DNA of 60,466 nucleotides from Mycobacterium europaeum (lineage in GTDB: Bacteria; Actinomycetota; Actinomycetes; Mycobacteriales; Mycobacteriaceae), in contig NZ_LQOU01000012.1 in assembly GCF_002102155.1 (NCBI RefSeq), positions 1-60,466 of the forward strand. The letters run 5' to 3'. Within the stretch, counting starts at the first letter, position 1; every line of letters begins with the position of its first letter. Below the pieces are notes generated by a model that was not told the origin of the DNA, did not search any database, and saw only the letters and a program-made list of their open reading frames with translations. Positions 13,011-23,410 of the stretch are shown in pieces. The position numbers and the translations under genes were made by a program.

Positions 13011-14551
13011 GGCCGCCGCCATTCGCGACCGGTCCGGTGCAGCATCTCGAACGCGGACTCCGGGCCCCACGTCCCCGCCTCGTAAGGCTCGGGCTTGCCG
13101 TCGGCCGCCCAGTTGTCGAGGACGGGATCCAATATCTCCCAGGCCAATTCGACCTCCTCGTTGACAGGGAACAGCGACGGCTCGCCCAGCAGCACGTCGA
13201 GGATCAGCTGTTCGTAGGCCTCGGGCGACTCCTCGGCGAACGCCGAGCCGTAGGAGAAGTCCATGTTAACGTCGCGGACCTCCATCGCAGTACCGGGCAC
13301 CTTGGAACCGAACCGCAGCGTGATGCCCTCGTCGGGCTGCACCCGGATGACCATGGCGTTGGTACCCAGCTCGTCGGTCATGGTGGCGTCGAACGGCAGG
13401 TGCGGGGCGCGTTTGAAGACGAGCGCGATCTCGGTGACCCTGCGGCCCAGCCGTTTCCCGGTGCGCAGGTAGAACGGCACGCCGGCCCAGCGGCGGGTGT
13501 CCACCTCCAGGGTGATCGCGGCGAACGTCTCGGTGGTGGAGTCCTTGGCGAACCCCTCCTCGTCGAGCAGCCCGACGACCTTCTCGCCGCCCTGCCAGCC
13601 GCCGGTGTATTGGCCGCGGCTGGTGGTCTCGTCGAGCGGCTGGGCCAGCTGCGTCGCGGAAAGCACCTTGATCTTCTCGGTCTGCAGCGCCGCCGGGTTG
13701 AAGCTGACCGGCTCTTCCATCGCGGTCAGCGCGAGCAGCTGCATCAGGTGGTTCTGGATGACGTCGCGGGCGGCCCCGATGCCGTCGTAATAGCCTGCGC
13801 GCCCGTCCAATCCGATGTCCTCGGCCATGGTGATCTGTACGTGGTCGACGTAGTGCGCATTCCAGATCGGGTCGAACAACTGATTGGCGAACCGCAACGC
13901 CAGGATGTTGCGGACAGTTTCCTTGCCCAGATAGTGGTCGATGCGGAACACCGCCTCTTCGGGGAAGACGACGTTGACCGAATGGTTGAGCGCCTGCGCG
14001 CTCTCCAGATCGTGCCCGAAGGGCTTCTCGATGACGACCCGGCTCCATCGATCGCCCTGCGGGCGGGCCAGCCCCGACCGGTGCAGCTGGTCGCACACCA
14101 CGGGGAAGGACTTCGGCGGGATGGCCAGGTAGAAGGCGTGGTTGCCGCCGGTGCCGCGCTCGGCGTCCAGCTTGTCCAGGGTTTCGGCCAGCCGGCTGAA
14201 CGACTCGTCGTCATCGAAAGAGCCTGGCACGAAACGGAATCCCTCGGCCAGCCGCTCCCAGTTCTCCTCCCGAAAGGGCGTCCGGCAGTGATCCTTGACG
14301 GCCTGGTAGACGACCTTGCGAAAGTCCTGGGTCTCCCAGTCCCGGCGGGCGAAGCCCACCAGTGAGAAGCTGGGCGGCAGCAGCCCGCGGTTGGCCAGGT
14401 CGTAGATGGCCGGCATCACCTTCTTGCGGGCGAGGTCACCGGTGACGCCGAAGATCACCATCCCGCAGGGGCCGGCGATCCTCGGCAGCCGCTTGTCGCG
14501 CTTGTCCCGTAACGGGTTTTGCCATTCTGCAGCGGTACGGGCCGGGCTCAT
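13007..14551 (-). CDS. zwf: Glucose-6-phosphate 1-dehydrogenase
   Basis: Oxidises glucose-6-phosphate to 6-phosphogluconolactone and reduces NADP. The 514-residue protein has the coenzyme fingerprint [14 protein letters not shown] near residue 34, the substrate and active-site motif [16 protein letters not shown], and the C-terminal beta+alpha domain with [15 protein letters not shown]. The start is ATG 14551, overlapping the tal stop (ATGA); in-frame residues further upstream lie inside tal and are low-complexity Arg/Gly. It equals Rv1447c (zwf2) in length. It feeds NADPH and ribose phosphate synthesis with the neighbouring tal and tkt. Confidence 0.97.
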   Translation of the reverse strand: MSPARTAAEWQNPLRDKRDKRLPRIAGPCGMVIFGVTGDLARKKVMPAIYDLANRGLLPPSFSLVGFARRDWETQDFRKVVYQAVKDHCRTPFREENWERLAEGFRFVPGSFDDDESFSRLAETLDKLDAERGTGGNHAFYLAIPPKSFPVVCDQLHRSGLARPQGDRWSRVVIEKPFGHDLESAQALNHSVNVVFPEEAVFRIDHYLGKETVRNILALRFANQLFDPIWNAHYVDHVQITMAEDIGLDGRAGYYDGIGAARDVIQNHLMQLLALTAMEEPVSFNPAALQTEKIKVLSATQLAQPLDETTSRGQYTGGWQGGEKVVGLLDEEGFAKDSTTETFAAITLEVDTRRWAGVPFYLRTGKRLGRRVTEIALVFKRAPHLPFDATMTDELGTNAMVIRVQPDEGITLRFGSKVPGTAMEVRDVNMDFSYGSAFAEESPEAYEQLILDVLLGEPSLFPVNEEVELAWEILDPVLDNWAADGKPEPYEAGTWGPESAFEMLHRTGREWRRP

Positions 14552-15666
14552 TTGGAGGCGGAACCCAGCTGCTTCTGCGTCTCCTCCAGCAGCTCGGTCC
14601 ACGACTCCACGAACTTGTCCACGCCCTCTTTCTCCAGCACCACGAACACGTCGGTGAGGTCGATCCCGACCCCGGCCAGCTTGTCGAACACCCCTTGCGC
14701 GGCCTGCGCGGTGCCGGTGACCGTGTCGCCCTTGATCTCGCCGTGGTCGGCGACGGCGTCGATCGTCTTCTCCGGCATGGTGTTCACCGTGTTGGGCGCG
14801 ACCAGTTCGGTGACGTAGAGGGTGTCGGAGTAGTCGGGGTTCTTGACCCCGGTTGACGCCCACAGCGGGCGCTGCACGCGGGCCCCGTCACCCTTGAGCG
14901 CCTCGTAGCGATCGCCGCCCTCGAACACCTCCTGGTAGGCGGCGTAGGCGAGCCGGGCGTTGGCCACACCGGCCTGGCCGCGCAGCGCGAGCGCCTCCTC
15001 GGAGCCGATCTTCTCCAGCCGCTTGTCCACCTCGGTGTCCACCCGGGAAACGAAGAACGATGCCACGGAATGGATCTTGGACAGGTCGTGACCCGCCTCC
15101 CGGGCCTTCTCCAGGCCGGCCAGGTAGGCGTCCATCACCTGGCGGTGCCGCTCGACGGAGAAGATCAGCGTGACGTTGACCGAAATCCCTTCGGCGAGAA
15201 CGGCCGTGATGGCCGGGATGCCCGCCTTGGTGGCCGGGATCTTGATGAACAGGTTCGGCCGGTCGACGATCTTCCACAGCTCGACGGCCTGCGCGACGGT
15301 CTTGTCGGTCTCGTCCGCCAGCCGCGGGTCCACCTCGATGGACACCCGGCCGTCGACGCCGTCGGACGCCTCCCACTGGGGCTTGAGCACGTCGCAGGCG
15401 TTGCGCACGTCGTCGGTGGTGACGGTGCGGATGGTGGCGTCGACGTCGGCGCCGCGCTCGGCGAGCTCGGCGATCTGGCCGTCGTAGGAGTCACCCTCGG
15501 CCAGCGCCTTCTGGAAGATCGACGGGTTGGTGGTCACGCCGACGACGCTCTTGGTGTCGATCAGCTCCTGCAGGTTGCCCGACTGCAGCCGCTGGCGCGA
15601 CAAGTCGTCCAGCCAAACGGAAACCCCCGCGGCGCTGAGCGCGGCGAGGTTAGGGTTCTGGGTCAT
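14548..15666 (-). CDS. tal: Transaldolase
   Basis: Moves a dihydroxyacetone unit between sugar phosphates in the non-oxidative pentose phosphate branch. The 372-residue protein belongs to the longer transaldolase class. [12 protein letters not shown] near the N-terminus and [16 protein letters not shown], holding the Schiff-base lysine region, are conserved; [15 protein letters not shown] follows. It starts with ATG 15 bp after the tkt stop and overlaps zwf by ATGA. Confidence 0.97.
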   Translation of the reverse strand: MTQNPNLAALSAAGVSVWLDDLSRQRLQSGNLQELIDTKSVVGVTTNPSIFQKALAEGDSYDGQIAELAERGADVDATIRTVTTDDVRNACDVLKPQWEASDGVDGRVSIEVDPRLADETDKTVAQAVELWKIVDRPNLFIKIPATKAGIPAITAVLAEGISVNVTLIFSVERHRQVMDAYLAGLEKAREAGHDLSKIHSVASFFVSRVDTEVDKRLEKIGSEEALALRGQAGVANARLAYAAYQEVFEGGDRYEALKGDGARVQRPLWASTGVKNPDYSDTLYVTELVAPNTVNTMPEKTIDAVADHGEIKGDTVTGTAQAAQGVFDKLAGVGIDLTDVFVVLEKEGVDKFVESWTELLEETQKQLGSASK

Positions 15667-15681
15667 GTGAACCCCCCTTTC

Positions 15682-17772
<2,091 letters not shown>

Positions 17773-17972
17773 AGACTCAGTCCTAAGGGTCATCAAGCTG
17801 ATCAATCCCACCCTAGTGCGGGATGGCCGGCTCTTGCAGTGCAGGTTTCGGGTACCCGCCGCCGGCTGGTGTGAAAATTACGCGGTGGCCCGCGACCCGT
17901 AACATTCAGTTCGGAAATCTGGGAGAAGCCTGGATGAATGGACCCTGCGGGCGGGCCATCACCGGCCCGCGG

Positions 17973-17993
17973 TCTACCATCGTGTGTAGTAGA
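17973..17993. promoter_or_regulatory. BlaI-like dyad over candidate ctaB promoter
   Basis: In the 256-bp gap between the divergent tkt and ctaB starts, TCTAC (17973-17977) and GTAGA (17989-17993) form a dyad, with a nested CTAC/GTAG pair. A TACCAT -10-like box (17975-17980) overlaps it and predicts a start near 17987, about 40 nt before the ctaB GTG. Half-sites resemble the GTAGTA-type arms of BlaI/MecI-family operators. I see no other strong element in the gap. Confidence 0.4.
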
Positions 17994-18028
17994 TGCTGCG
18001 CGCTGCTGCGACCCCGAGGAGTTATTGC

Positions 18029-18955
18029 GTGAGCGTTCGCGGGCGCGTCGCCCCGAGCCGGATACCGAGCCGAATACACGGCACGGTGCTGGCGTATTTG
18101 GCGCTGACCAAGCCGCGGGTCATCGAACTGTTGCTGGTGACCGCGATACCCGCCATGCTGCTCGCCCACCGCGGAGCGGTGAACCCGCTGCTGATCTTCA
18201 ACACGCTGATCGGCGGCATGCTGGCCGCCGGGGGAGCCAACACGCTCAACTGCGTGGCCGACGCGGACATCGACAAGGTGATGAAGCGCACCGCGCGCCG
18301 CCCCCTGGCCCGCGCCGCGGTGCCGACGCGCAACGCGTTGGTGTTTGGTTTGGCGCTCACGGTGGGCTCGTTCTTCTGGCTGTGGTGGACGACGAACCTG
18401 CTGTCGGGTCTGCTGGCGCTGGCCACCATCGCCTTCTACGTGTTCGTCTACACGCTGCTGCTCAAGCGCCGCACGTCGCAGAACGTCGTGTGGGGCGGGG
18501 CGGCCGGCTGCATGCCGGTGATGATCGGCTGGTCGGCCGTCACCGGCACCATCGGCTGGCCGGCGCTGGTGATGTTCGCCATCATCTTCTTCTGGACGCC
18601 GCCGCACACCTGGGCGCTGGCGATGCGCTACAAGGACGACTACAAGGCGGCCGGTGTGCCGATGCTGCCCGCCGTGGCGACCGAGCGTCAGGTCACCAAG
18701 CACATCCTCGTCTACACGTGGCTGACGGTGCTGTCGACGCTGGCGCTGACCCTGGCCACCGGCTGGCTGTACGCGGCGGTCGCCGTCGTCGCCGGGGTCT
18801 GGTTCCTGGCGATGGCCCACCAGCTGTACACCGGGGTTCGCGCCGGCGAGCCCGTCAAGCCGCTGCGGTTGTTCCTGCAATCCAACAACTACCTCGCGGT
18901 GGTGTTCTGCGCGTTGGCGGTCGACTCGGTGATCGCGCTGCCGCACCTGTTCTGA
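18029..18955 (+). CDS. ctaB: Protoheme IX farnesyltransferase (heme O synthase)
   Basis: Adds a farnesyl chain to heme b to make heme O, the precursor of heme A for the aa3 cytochrome c oxidase. The 308-residue protein is a UbiA-type prenyltransferase with about nine membrane helices. Polyprenyl-diphosphate sites are [20 protein letters not shown] (first Asp motif) and [13 protein letters not shown] (second). The start is GTG 18029, eight bases after a CGAGGAG ribosome site; this gives the length I recall for Rv1451. It works with ctaA at 20.6-21.5 kb. Confidence 0.96.
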   Translation: MSVRGRVAPSRIPSRIHGTVLAYLALTKPRVIELLLVTAIPAMLLAHRGAVNPLLIFNTLIGGMLAAGGANTLNCVADADIDKVMKRTARRPLARAAVPTRNALVFGLALTVGSFFWLWWTTNLLSGLLALATIAFYVFVYTLLLKRRTSQNVVWGGAAGCMPVMIGWSAVTGTIGWPALVMFAIIFFWTPPHTWALAMRYKDDYKAAGVPMLPAVATERQVTKHILVYTWLTVLSTLALTLATGWLYAAVAVVAGVWFLAMAHQLYTGVRAGEPVKPLRLFLQSNNYLAVVFCALAVDSVIALPHLF

Positions 18956-18964
18956 CGCCGCCGT

Positions 18965-19939
18965 TCAGGGCAGCAGCACGATCGAGCCGGCGGTCTTGCG
19001 GCCCTGCAGGTCCCGGTGGGCGCGCGCGGCCTCGGCGAGCGGATACCGCCCACCGACCTCGATGGTGATAACCCCGCCGGCGATCGCGTCGAACAATTCC
19101 TCTGCCCGCCAACTGAATTCCTGGCCGGTGCGAATGAAGTGCGCCAGCGACGGCCGGGTCAAGAACACCGAGCCGGCGGCGTTGAGGCGCTGAGGATCGA
19201 ACGGCGGAACGGGTCCGCTGGCCGCCCCGAACAGCGCCAGTGTGCCGCGCACGGCCAGGCTGGCCAGGCTCGCGTCGAACGTGGTGGCGCCGACGCCGTC
19301 GTACACGGCCTCGACGCCGGCGCCGTCGGTGAGCCCGCGGATCCGCCTGCCGAACTCTTCGGCGTCCTCGGGGTAGGACAGCACCTCGTCCGCACCGGCC
19401 CGCCTGGACAGCCGCGCCTTCTCCGGGGTGGAGACCGTGGTGATGACCCGCGCGCCGAGCAGGTGCGCCCACTGCGTCAGGATCAGCCCGACCCCGCCCG
19501 CGCCCGCGTGCACCAGCACCGTGTCGCCGGCCTGCACCGGATACACCGAATTCAGCAGGTAGTGCGCCGTCAGGCCCTTCAGCAGCACCGATGCCGCCAC
19601 GTCGGAATTCACCCCGTCCGGCACGTGTGCGGTCAAAAACGCTGGGGCGGTGGCGTACTCGGCGTAGCCGCCGGACGCCGACGCGCTGACCACCCGGTCG
19701 CCGACGCTGAAGCCGTCGGTGTCGTCACCGGTCGCGGCGACGGTGCCGCACAGCTCGGAGCCGAGGATGAACGGCAACTCGCGCGGGTACTGCCCCGAGC
19801 GGAAGTAGGTGTCGATGTAGTTGACGCCGACCGCGTCGGCCTTGATCAGCACCTCGCCGGGACCGGGCACCGGTTGTGGCGCGTCGACGTAGCGCAGCAC
19901 CTCGGGGCCGCCGGTTTCCCTGACTTCGATTGCGTGCAT
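18965..19939 (-). CDS. qor: Zinc-independent quinone oxidoreductase (Rv1454c-like)
   Basis: A 324-residue medium-chain dehydrogenase/reductase without catalytic zinc ligands, so a QOR type that reduces quinones with NADPH. The N-terminal GroES-like domain has PGPGEVLIKADAVGVNYID and the cofactor domain has VLVHAGAGGVGLILTQ followed by VITTVSTPEKARL, the NADP-binding turn. The start ATG 19939 (MHAIEV) is preferred over a longer form. It converges with ctaB, 9 bp apart, and is divergent from the Rv1455-like gene, whose start is only 20 bp away. Confidence 0.93.
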   Translation of the reverse strand: MHAIEVRETGGPEVLRYVDAPQPVPGPGEVLIKADAVGVNYIDTYFRSGQYPRELPFILGSELCGTVAATGDDTDGFSVGDRVVSASASGGYAEYATAPAFLTAHVPDGVNSDVAASVLLKGLTAHYLLNSVYPVQAGDTVLVHAGAGGVGLILTQWAHLLGARVITTVSTPEKARLSRRAGADEVLSYPEDAEEFGRRIRGLTDGAGVEAVYDGVGATTFDASLASLAVRGTLALFGAASGPVPPFDPQRLNAAGSVFLTRPSLAHFIRTGQEFSWRAEELFDAIAGGVITIEVGGRYPLAEAARAHRDLQGRKTAGSIVLLP

Positions 19940-19958
19940 GTGCTTATCATGCCCGGGC

Positions 19959-20606
19959 ATGAAACTCGCCCGCCCGGACATCTTCCATCCCCGCATCGTG
20001 CTGGCGGGGCCCGGCGGCGATCCCGGCGACGCCGGCCTGGTCCCCGCGCTGCGGGCTCGCGGGCTGCACGCCCGCTGGCTGGCGTGGGACGACCCGGAGA
20101 CGCTGCGCGCCGACCTGGTGATTCTGCGTGCCTCCGCGGACGGCGGCCGGCGTGACGAATTCCTGGCCTGGACCCGGCGCGTGCGCCACCTGCTCAACCC
20201 GCCCGACGCGGTCGCCTGGAACCTCGACGAGCGGTATCTGCGTGACCTCGATAACGACGGGGTGCCTACTCGGCCGGGCGGGGCGGCGGACGTGGCGCTG
20301 ATCTTCCTGGGCGGCAAGCAGTCCCACGCCTGGCCGGTCGACCCGGACTTCGAGTGGTGGGACCTCGGTTACGCCGCGATCGCGTCGGCCGCCGAGCGCT
20401 CCGGAGTCGCTGTCCGCGAGTTGCTGTACGCGCGCGCCGACGTGAGCGGGGACGGGCTGGTGCGGCTGGACCTCGTCGCGCCGCCGCTGGGCTGGCAGCA
20501 CCTGGACGCCGCCACCCGCGAGCGCGCCGAGCGCGACTTCGCGCTCGCCGTCGAGTCAGCCTGCGAGCGGCTGGGGCTCGGCCCGCTCTCGCATCGAGGC
20601 CCATAG
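19959..20606 (+). CDS. ATP-grasp-related protein lacking the central domain (Rv1455-like)
   Basis: A 215-residue protein. Residues 12-105 resemble the pre-ATP-grasp domain of RimK/glutathione-synthetase-like enzymes (ARGLHARWLAWDDPE, EFLAWTRRVRHLLNPPDAVA, WNLDERYLRDLDNDGVPT). The next block, FLGGKQSHAWPV, then ELLYARADVSGDGLVRLDLV and PPLGWQHLD, resembles the C-terminal end of the same fold. The roughly 100 residues of ATP-binding loop and lysines normally between them are missing, with the junction near 20270-20295. It may be an inactive remnant or a deletion derivative. The 3' end overlaps the end of ctaA on the other strand by 51 bp. Confidence 0.75.
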   Translation: MKLARPDIFHPRIVLAGPGGDPGDAGLVPALRARGLHARWLAWDDPETLRADLVILRASADGGRRDEFLAWTRRVRHLLNPPDAVAWNLDERYLRDLDNDGVPTRPGGAADVALIFLGGKQSHAWPVDPDFEWWDLGYAAIASAAERSGVAVRELLYARADVSGDGLVRLDLVAPPLGWQHLDAATRERAERDFALAVESACERLGLGPLSHRGP

Positions 20607-21509
20607 CGCGGCCGTGGCCGCGGTGCACGCGGCGGCGCCGGCGACGTGCAGGGCGACCAGGGCGGCGGGCACCCCGGTGAAGTACTGGGCGGTGCCGACG
20701 GCGGCCTGCGCGCAGACCAGCGCGAGCAGCACGATCAGCCGACGCAGGATCGGCCGCGCGGCGTGCACGGCCAGCAGCCCGAAGCCGAGCCCGACCAGCA
20801 GGGCGAGGTAGGCGACCAGCAGCGACGAGTGCGCGTGCACCAGGGTCTCGACCGCGATTTCGAGGCGGGGCACCGTCCGGGTGGGGCTGCGGTCGCCCGC
20901 GTGCGGACCGGCCGCCGTCACCAGCGTGCCGGTGACCAGCACCACCGCCAGATCCAGGCCGATCAGTGCGGTCAGGGCGCGCAGCGGCTTGGGCACGCGC
21001 CGCTGCGGCACACCGTCGTCGGGCTCGCCGATCTTGACGTAGAGCAACACCGACAGCCACACCATCGTCATCGAGGTCAGCAGGTGGATGGCCACCGTCC
21101 ACCACAGCAGCCCGGTGCGCACGGTGATGCCGCCGATCACCGCCTGCACCACCGTCGACACCGGCATGAGCCACGCATAGATCAGGACTTCCCGGCGCCG
21201 CCGGGCCCGGGTCACGGCCAGCACGGCCAGCGCCGCCGCGATGACCACCGCGAAGGTGATCATGCGGTTGCCGAACTCGACCGCCTGGTGAATGCGCGGC
21301 ACCTCGGCGTGCGCGACCGGGGTGAAGCTGCCCGGAAAGCACTGCGGCCAGGTCGGACAACCCAACCCCGACGCGGTGACGCGGACGATCGCCCCGGTGA
21401 CGGCGATGGTGCCCTGGGTGAGGACGACGGCCGCGGCGACGAGGCGCTGGGCGCGCACGCTCGGGTTGGGAAGCAGGTCCACCAACCGCATCAGCGTTCG
21501 TCCGGGCAT
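20556..21509 (-). CDS. ctaA: Heme A synthase
   Basis: Oxidises the C8 methyl of heme O to give heme A for cytochrome c oxidase. The 317-residue membrane protein has eight helices in two four-helix halves. The conserved heme-ligand histidines are in RIHQAVEFGNRM, AIHLLTS, LVHAHSS and ALHVAGA, and the extracytoplasmic cysteine pair in GLGCPTWPQC is present. Mtb Rv1456c was named an antibiotic-transport protein, but this sequence is CtaA/COX15 type. I chose ATG 21509 because a TACCAT box (21516-21521) places the transcript start on that ATG; MRLVDLL at 21491 is an alternative. Confidence 0.93.
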   Translation of the reverse strand: MPGRTLMRLVDLLPNPSVRAQRLVAAAVVLTQGTIAVTGAIVRVTASGLGCPTWPQCFPGSFTPVAHAEVPRIHQAVEFGNRMITFAVVIAAALAVLAVTRARRRREVLIYAWLMPVSTVVQAVIGGITVRTGLLWWTVAIHLLTSMTMVWLSVLLYVKIGEPDDGVPQRRVPKPLRALTALIGLDLAVVLVTGTLVTAAGPHAGDRSPTRTVPRLEIAVETLVHAHSSLLVAYLALLVGLGFGLLAVHAARPILRRLIVLLALVCAQAAVGTAQYFTGVPAALVALHVAGAAACTAATAALWASMRERAEPQPLAG

Positions 21510-21515
21510 GGCCCG

Positions 21516-21547
21516 ATGGTAGGCCAACGAAAACTACGTCCTGTAGT
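21516..21547 (-). promoter_or_regulatory. ctaA promoter with perfect ACTAC-N5-GTAGT dyad
   Basis: On the minus strand TACCAT (21521-21516) predicts transcription starting at 21509, the A of the ctaA ATG. The 15-bp dyad ACTACGTCCTGTAGT (21533-21547) covers about -24 to -38 and would block the -35 region. Its arms are like BlaI/MecI-family operators, and a related dyad lies before ctaB. Confidence 0.5.
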
Positions 21548-21571
21548 AAGCCCTGCCGTCACCAGACATAA

Positions 21572-21624
21572 ACCGAGCCGACCCCGAGCCGACCCCGAGC
21601 CGAGCCCCGCCGAGCCGAGCCCGC
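21572..21624. repeat. Short tandem repeat, 11-bp CCGAGCCGACC units
   Basis: Three near-perfect copies of an 11-bp unit are followed by degenerate CCGAGCCGAGC copies. It lies in the gap between the ctaA promoter and the stop of the ABC permease gene. It reads as a small VNTR-like tract and contains no gene. Confidence 0.6.
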
Positions 21625-21625
21625 G

Positions 21626-22405
21626 TCAGGTGAACCGAAACCAGCGCCGCGCGGCGAGCGCGGCGAGCGCCCCCCACACGGCCAGGACGATTACCCCGAA
21701 CCAATCCACCGACAGCGCCATCGCCCGCGACAGCGCCTCGGTGAGCGCGCCCGACGGGGTGAGCCGGGCCGCCCACTTGACCCCGGTCGGGATCATCCCG
21801 CTCTCCACCGTCAGCGCGCCGAGGCCGGCGAAGACGAACCACAGCAGGTTGGCGACGGCGAGCACGATCTCGGCCCGCAGCGTGCCGCCGAGCAACAGCC
21901 CGAGGGCCGCGAAACCCGCGGTGCCCAGCGCGATGACCGCCGCGCCCAGCGCCAGAGCGGCCAGGGCCGGCCGCCAGCCCAGCGCAAACCCGATGGCCCC
22001 CAACAGGATCGCCTGCAGGAACACCACCGTGACCACGGCCAGCAACTTTCCGGCGATGATGCCCCAGACCGGCAGCGGGGTCGCCCCCAGCCGTTTGAGC
22101 GCGCCGTAGCGCCGGTCGAAGGCGACCGCGATGGCCTGCCCGGTGAACGCGGTCGAGATCACCGCGAGGGCCATGATGACCGGGACAAAGGTGGCGGCGC
22201 GGTTGTGGCCGAACGACCCGAACGGCAAGAGGGTGAGCCCGACCAGCAGCGTGATCGGGATGAACATGGTCAGCAGCAGCTGCTCGCCGTTGCGGAGCAG
22301 CAGCTTGAGCTCCAGGCGGAACTGGGCGGCCAGCATCCGCGGGACGGGGGCCGGGCGCGGGTCGGGGGTGAAGGTTCCCATGGGGAAGACGCTCGATTCG
22401 GTCAC
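21626..22405 (-). CDS. ABC-2 type transporter permease (Rv1457c-like)
   Basis: A 259-residue membrane subunit with six hydrophobic helices from about residue 40 to 255. RRYGALKRLGATPLP is the short coupling loop usual in ABC-2 exporters. The GTG start overlaps the ATPase stop (GTGA), so the pair is one exporter. The family includes drug and lipid exporters; the substrate is not readable here. Placed directly after ctaA, the exporter could serve heme or respiratory-chain assembly, but this is only positional. Confidence 0.9.
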   Translation of the reverse strand: MTESSVFPMGTFTPDPRPAPVPRMLAAQFRLELKLLLRNGEQLLLTMFIPITLLVGLTLLPFGSFGHNRAATFVPVIMALAVISTAFTGQAIAVAFDRRYGALKRLGATPLPVWGIIAGKLLAVVTVVFLQAILLGAIGFALGWRPALAALALGAAVIALGTAGFAALGLLLGGTLRAEIVLAVANLLWFVFAGLGALTVESGMIPTGVKWAARLTPSGALTEALSRAMALSVDWFGVIVLAVWGALAALAARRWFRFT

Positions 22406-23337
22406 TGCCGCAACTTCCTGCCGGTGAGGTCGAGGAACACGTCCTCGAGGCTGCGCTGCTCGACGCGCATGTCGGTGGCCAGCACGTCGATCCGCGCGCA
22501 CCACGCCGTGACGGTGGCCAGCACCTGCGGGTCGACCGGGCCCTCGACCAGGTACTCGCCCGGCGTCACCTCGCTGGCCCGGTAGTCCTCCGGCAGGGCG
22601 GCGGTCAGCAGCGACAGGTCGAGCCGCGGCGGCGCGGTGAACCGCAATTCGTCCTTGGCGCCCGCGCGCATCAGCTCGGCCGGTGTGCCGGCGGCCACCG
22701 TCGCGCCGTGGTCGATGATGACCAGCCGGTCGGCGAGCTCCTCGGCCTCCTTGAGCTGGTGGGTGGTCAGCACCACCGTCACACCGTCGCGGCGCAGCGC
22801 GTCGATCAGTTCCCACACCAGCAGCCGGGCGTGCGCGTCCAGGCCCGCGGTCGGCTCGTCGAGGAAGACCAGCTCGGGCCGGCCGACCAGCGCGCACGCC
22901 AGCGCCAACCGCTGCTGCTGCCCGCCGGAGAGCCGGCGGTACGTGGTGCGCGCGGCGTCGGTGAGGCCCAGGGTGTCCAGCAGCCAGGCCGGGTCCAGGG
23001 GGTCGGCGGCGTAGGAGGCGACCAGCTCGAGCATTTCGCCGGCGCGCGCGGAGGGATAACCGCCGCCGCCCTGCAGCATCACGCCCATGCGGGTGCGCAG
23101 GCGGGCGTTGTCGGCGATCGGGTCCAGCCCGAGCACCTCGATGGTGCCGGCGTCCGGGCGCACGAAGCCCTCGCACATTTCGACCGTCGTGGTCTTGCCG
23201 GCCCCGTTGGGGCCCAGCAGGGCGAGCACTTCGGCGGCGTGCACCTCGAGGTCGAGATCGGCGACGGCCGTGGTGGATCCGTAGTGCTTGCTCACCCCGC
23301 GCAGTCGTACGACTGTTTCAGGAACGTCCGAGCTCAC
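22402..23337 (-). CDS. ABC transporter ATP-binding protein (Rv1458c-like)
   Basis: A 311-residue nucleotide-binding subunit with Walker A GPNGAGKTT, signature RRLSGGQQQRLALACAL, Walker B ELVFLDEPTAGLD and the switch His in LTTHQLKEAEELA. A C-terminal extension of about 90 residues is of the DrrA/CcmA type. The start is GTG 23337. It is the partner of the downstream permease. The upstream 73 bp to mptB contain only repeat-like sequence. Confidence 0.93.
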   Translation of the reverse strand: MSSDVPETVVRLRGVSKHYGSTTAVADLDLEVHAAEVLALLGPNGAGKTTTVEMCEGFVRPDAGTIEVLGLDPIADNARLRTRMGVMLQGGGGYPSARAGEMLELVASYAADPLDPAWLLDTLGLTDAARTTYRRLSGGQQQRLALACALVGRPELVFLDEPTAGLDAHARLLVWELIDALRRDGVTVVLTTHQLKEAEELADRLVIIDHGATVAAGTPAELMRAGAKDELRFTAPPRLDLSLLTAALPEDYRASEVTPGEYLVEGPVDPQVLATVTAWCARIDVLATDMRVEQRSLEDVFLDLTGRKLRQ

Positions 23338-23345
23338 GAGCGCCG

Positions 23346-23400
23346 CTCTCCCCCGCTGGCGGGAGGTGCCCCCACCTCATCGCTTCGCTCTGCATCGTCG
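23346..23400. repeat. Hairpin-rich interspersed element between mptB and the ABC genes
   Basis: The gap 23338-23410 holds CCCCCGCTGGCGGGAGG and a perfect GAGGTG-CCCC-CACCTC hairpin (23363-23378), then TCGCTTCGCTCTGCATCGTC. Elements of this kind recur between genes in mycobacteria as far as I recall. The hairpin could end mptB transcripts, but no U tract follows. Confidence 0.4.
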
Positions 23401-23410
23401 TCGGCGCGGC

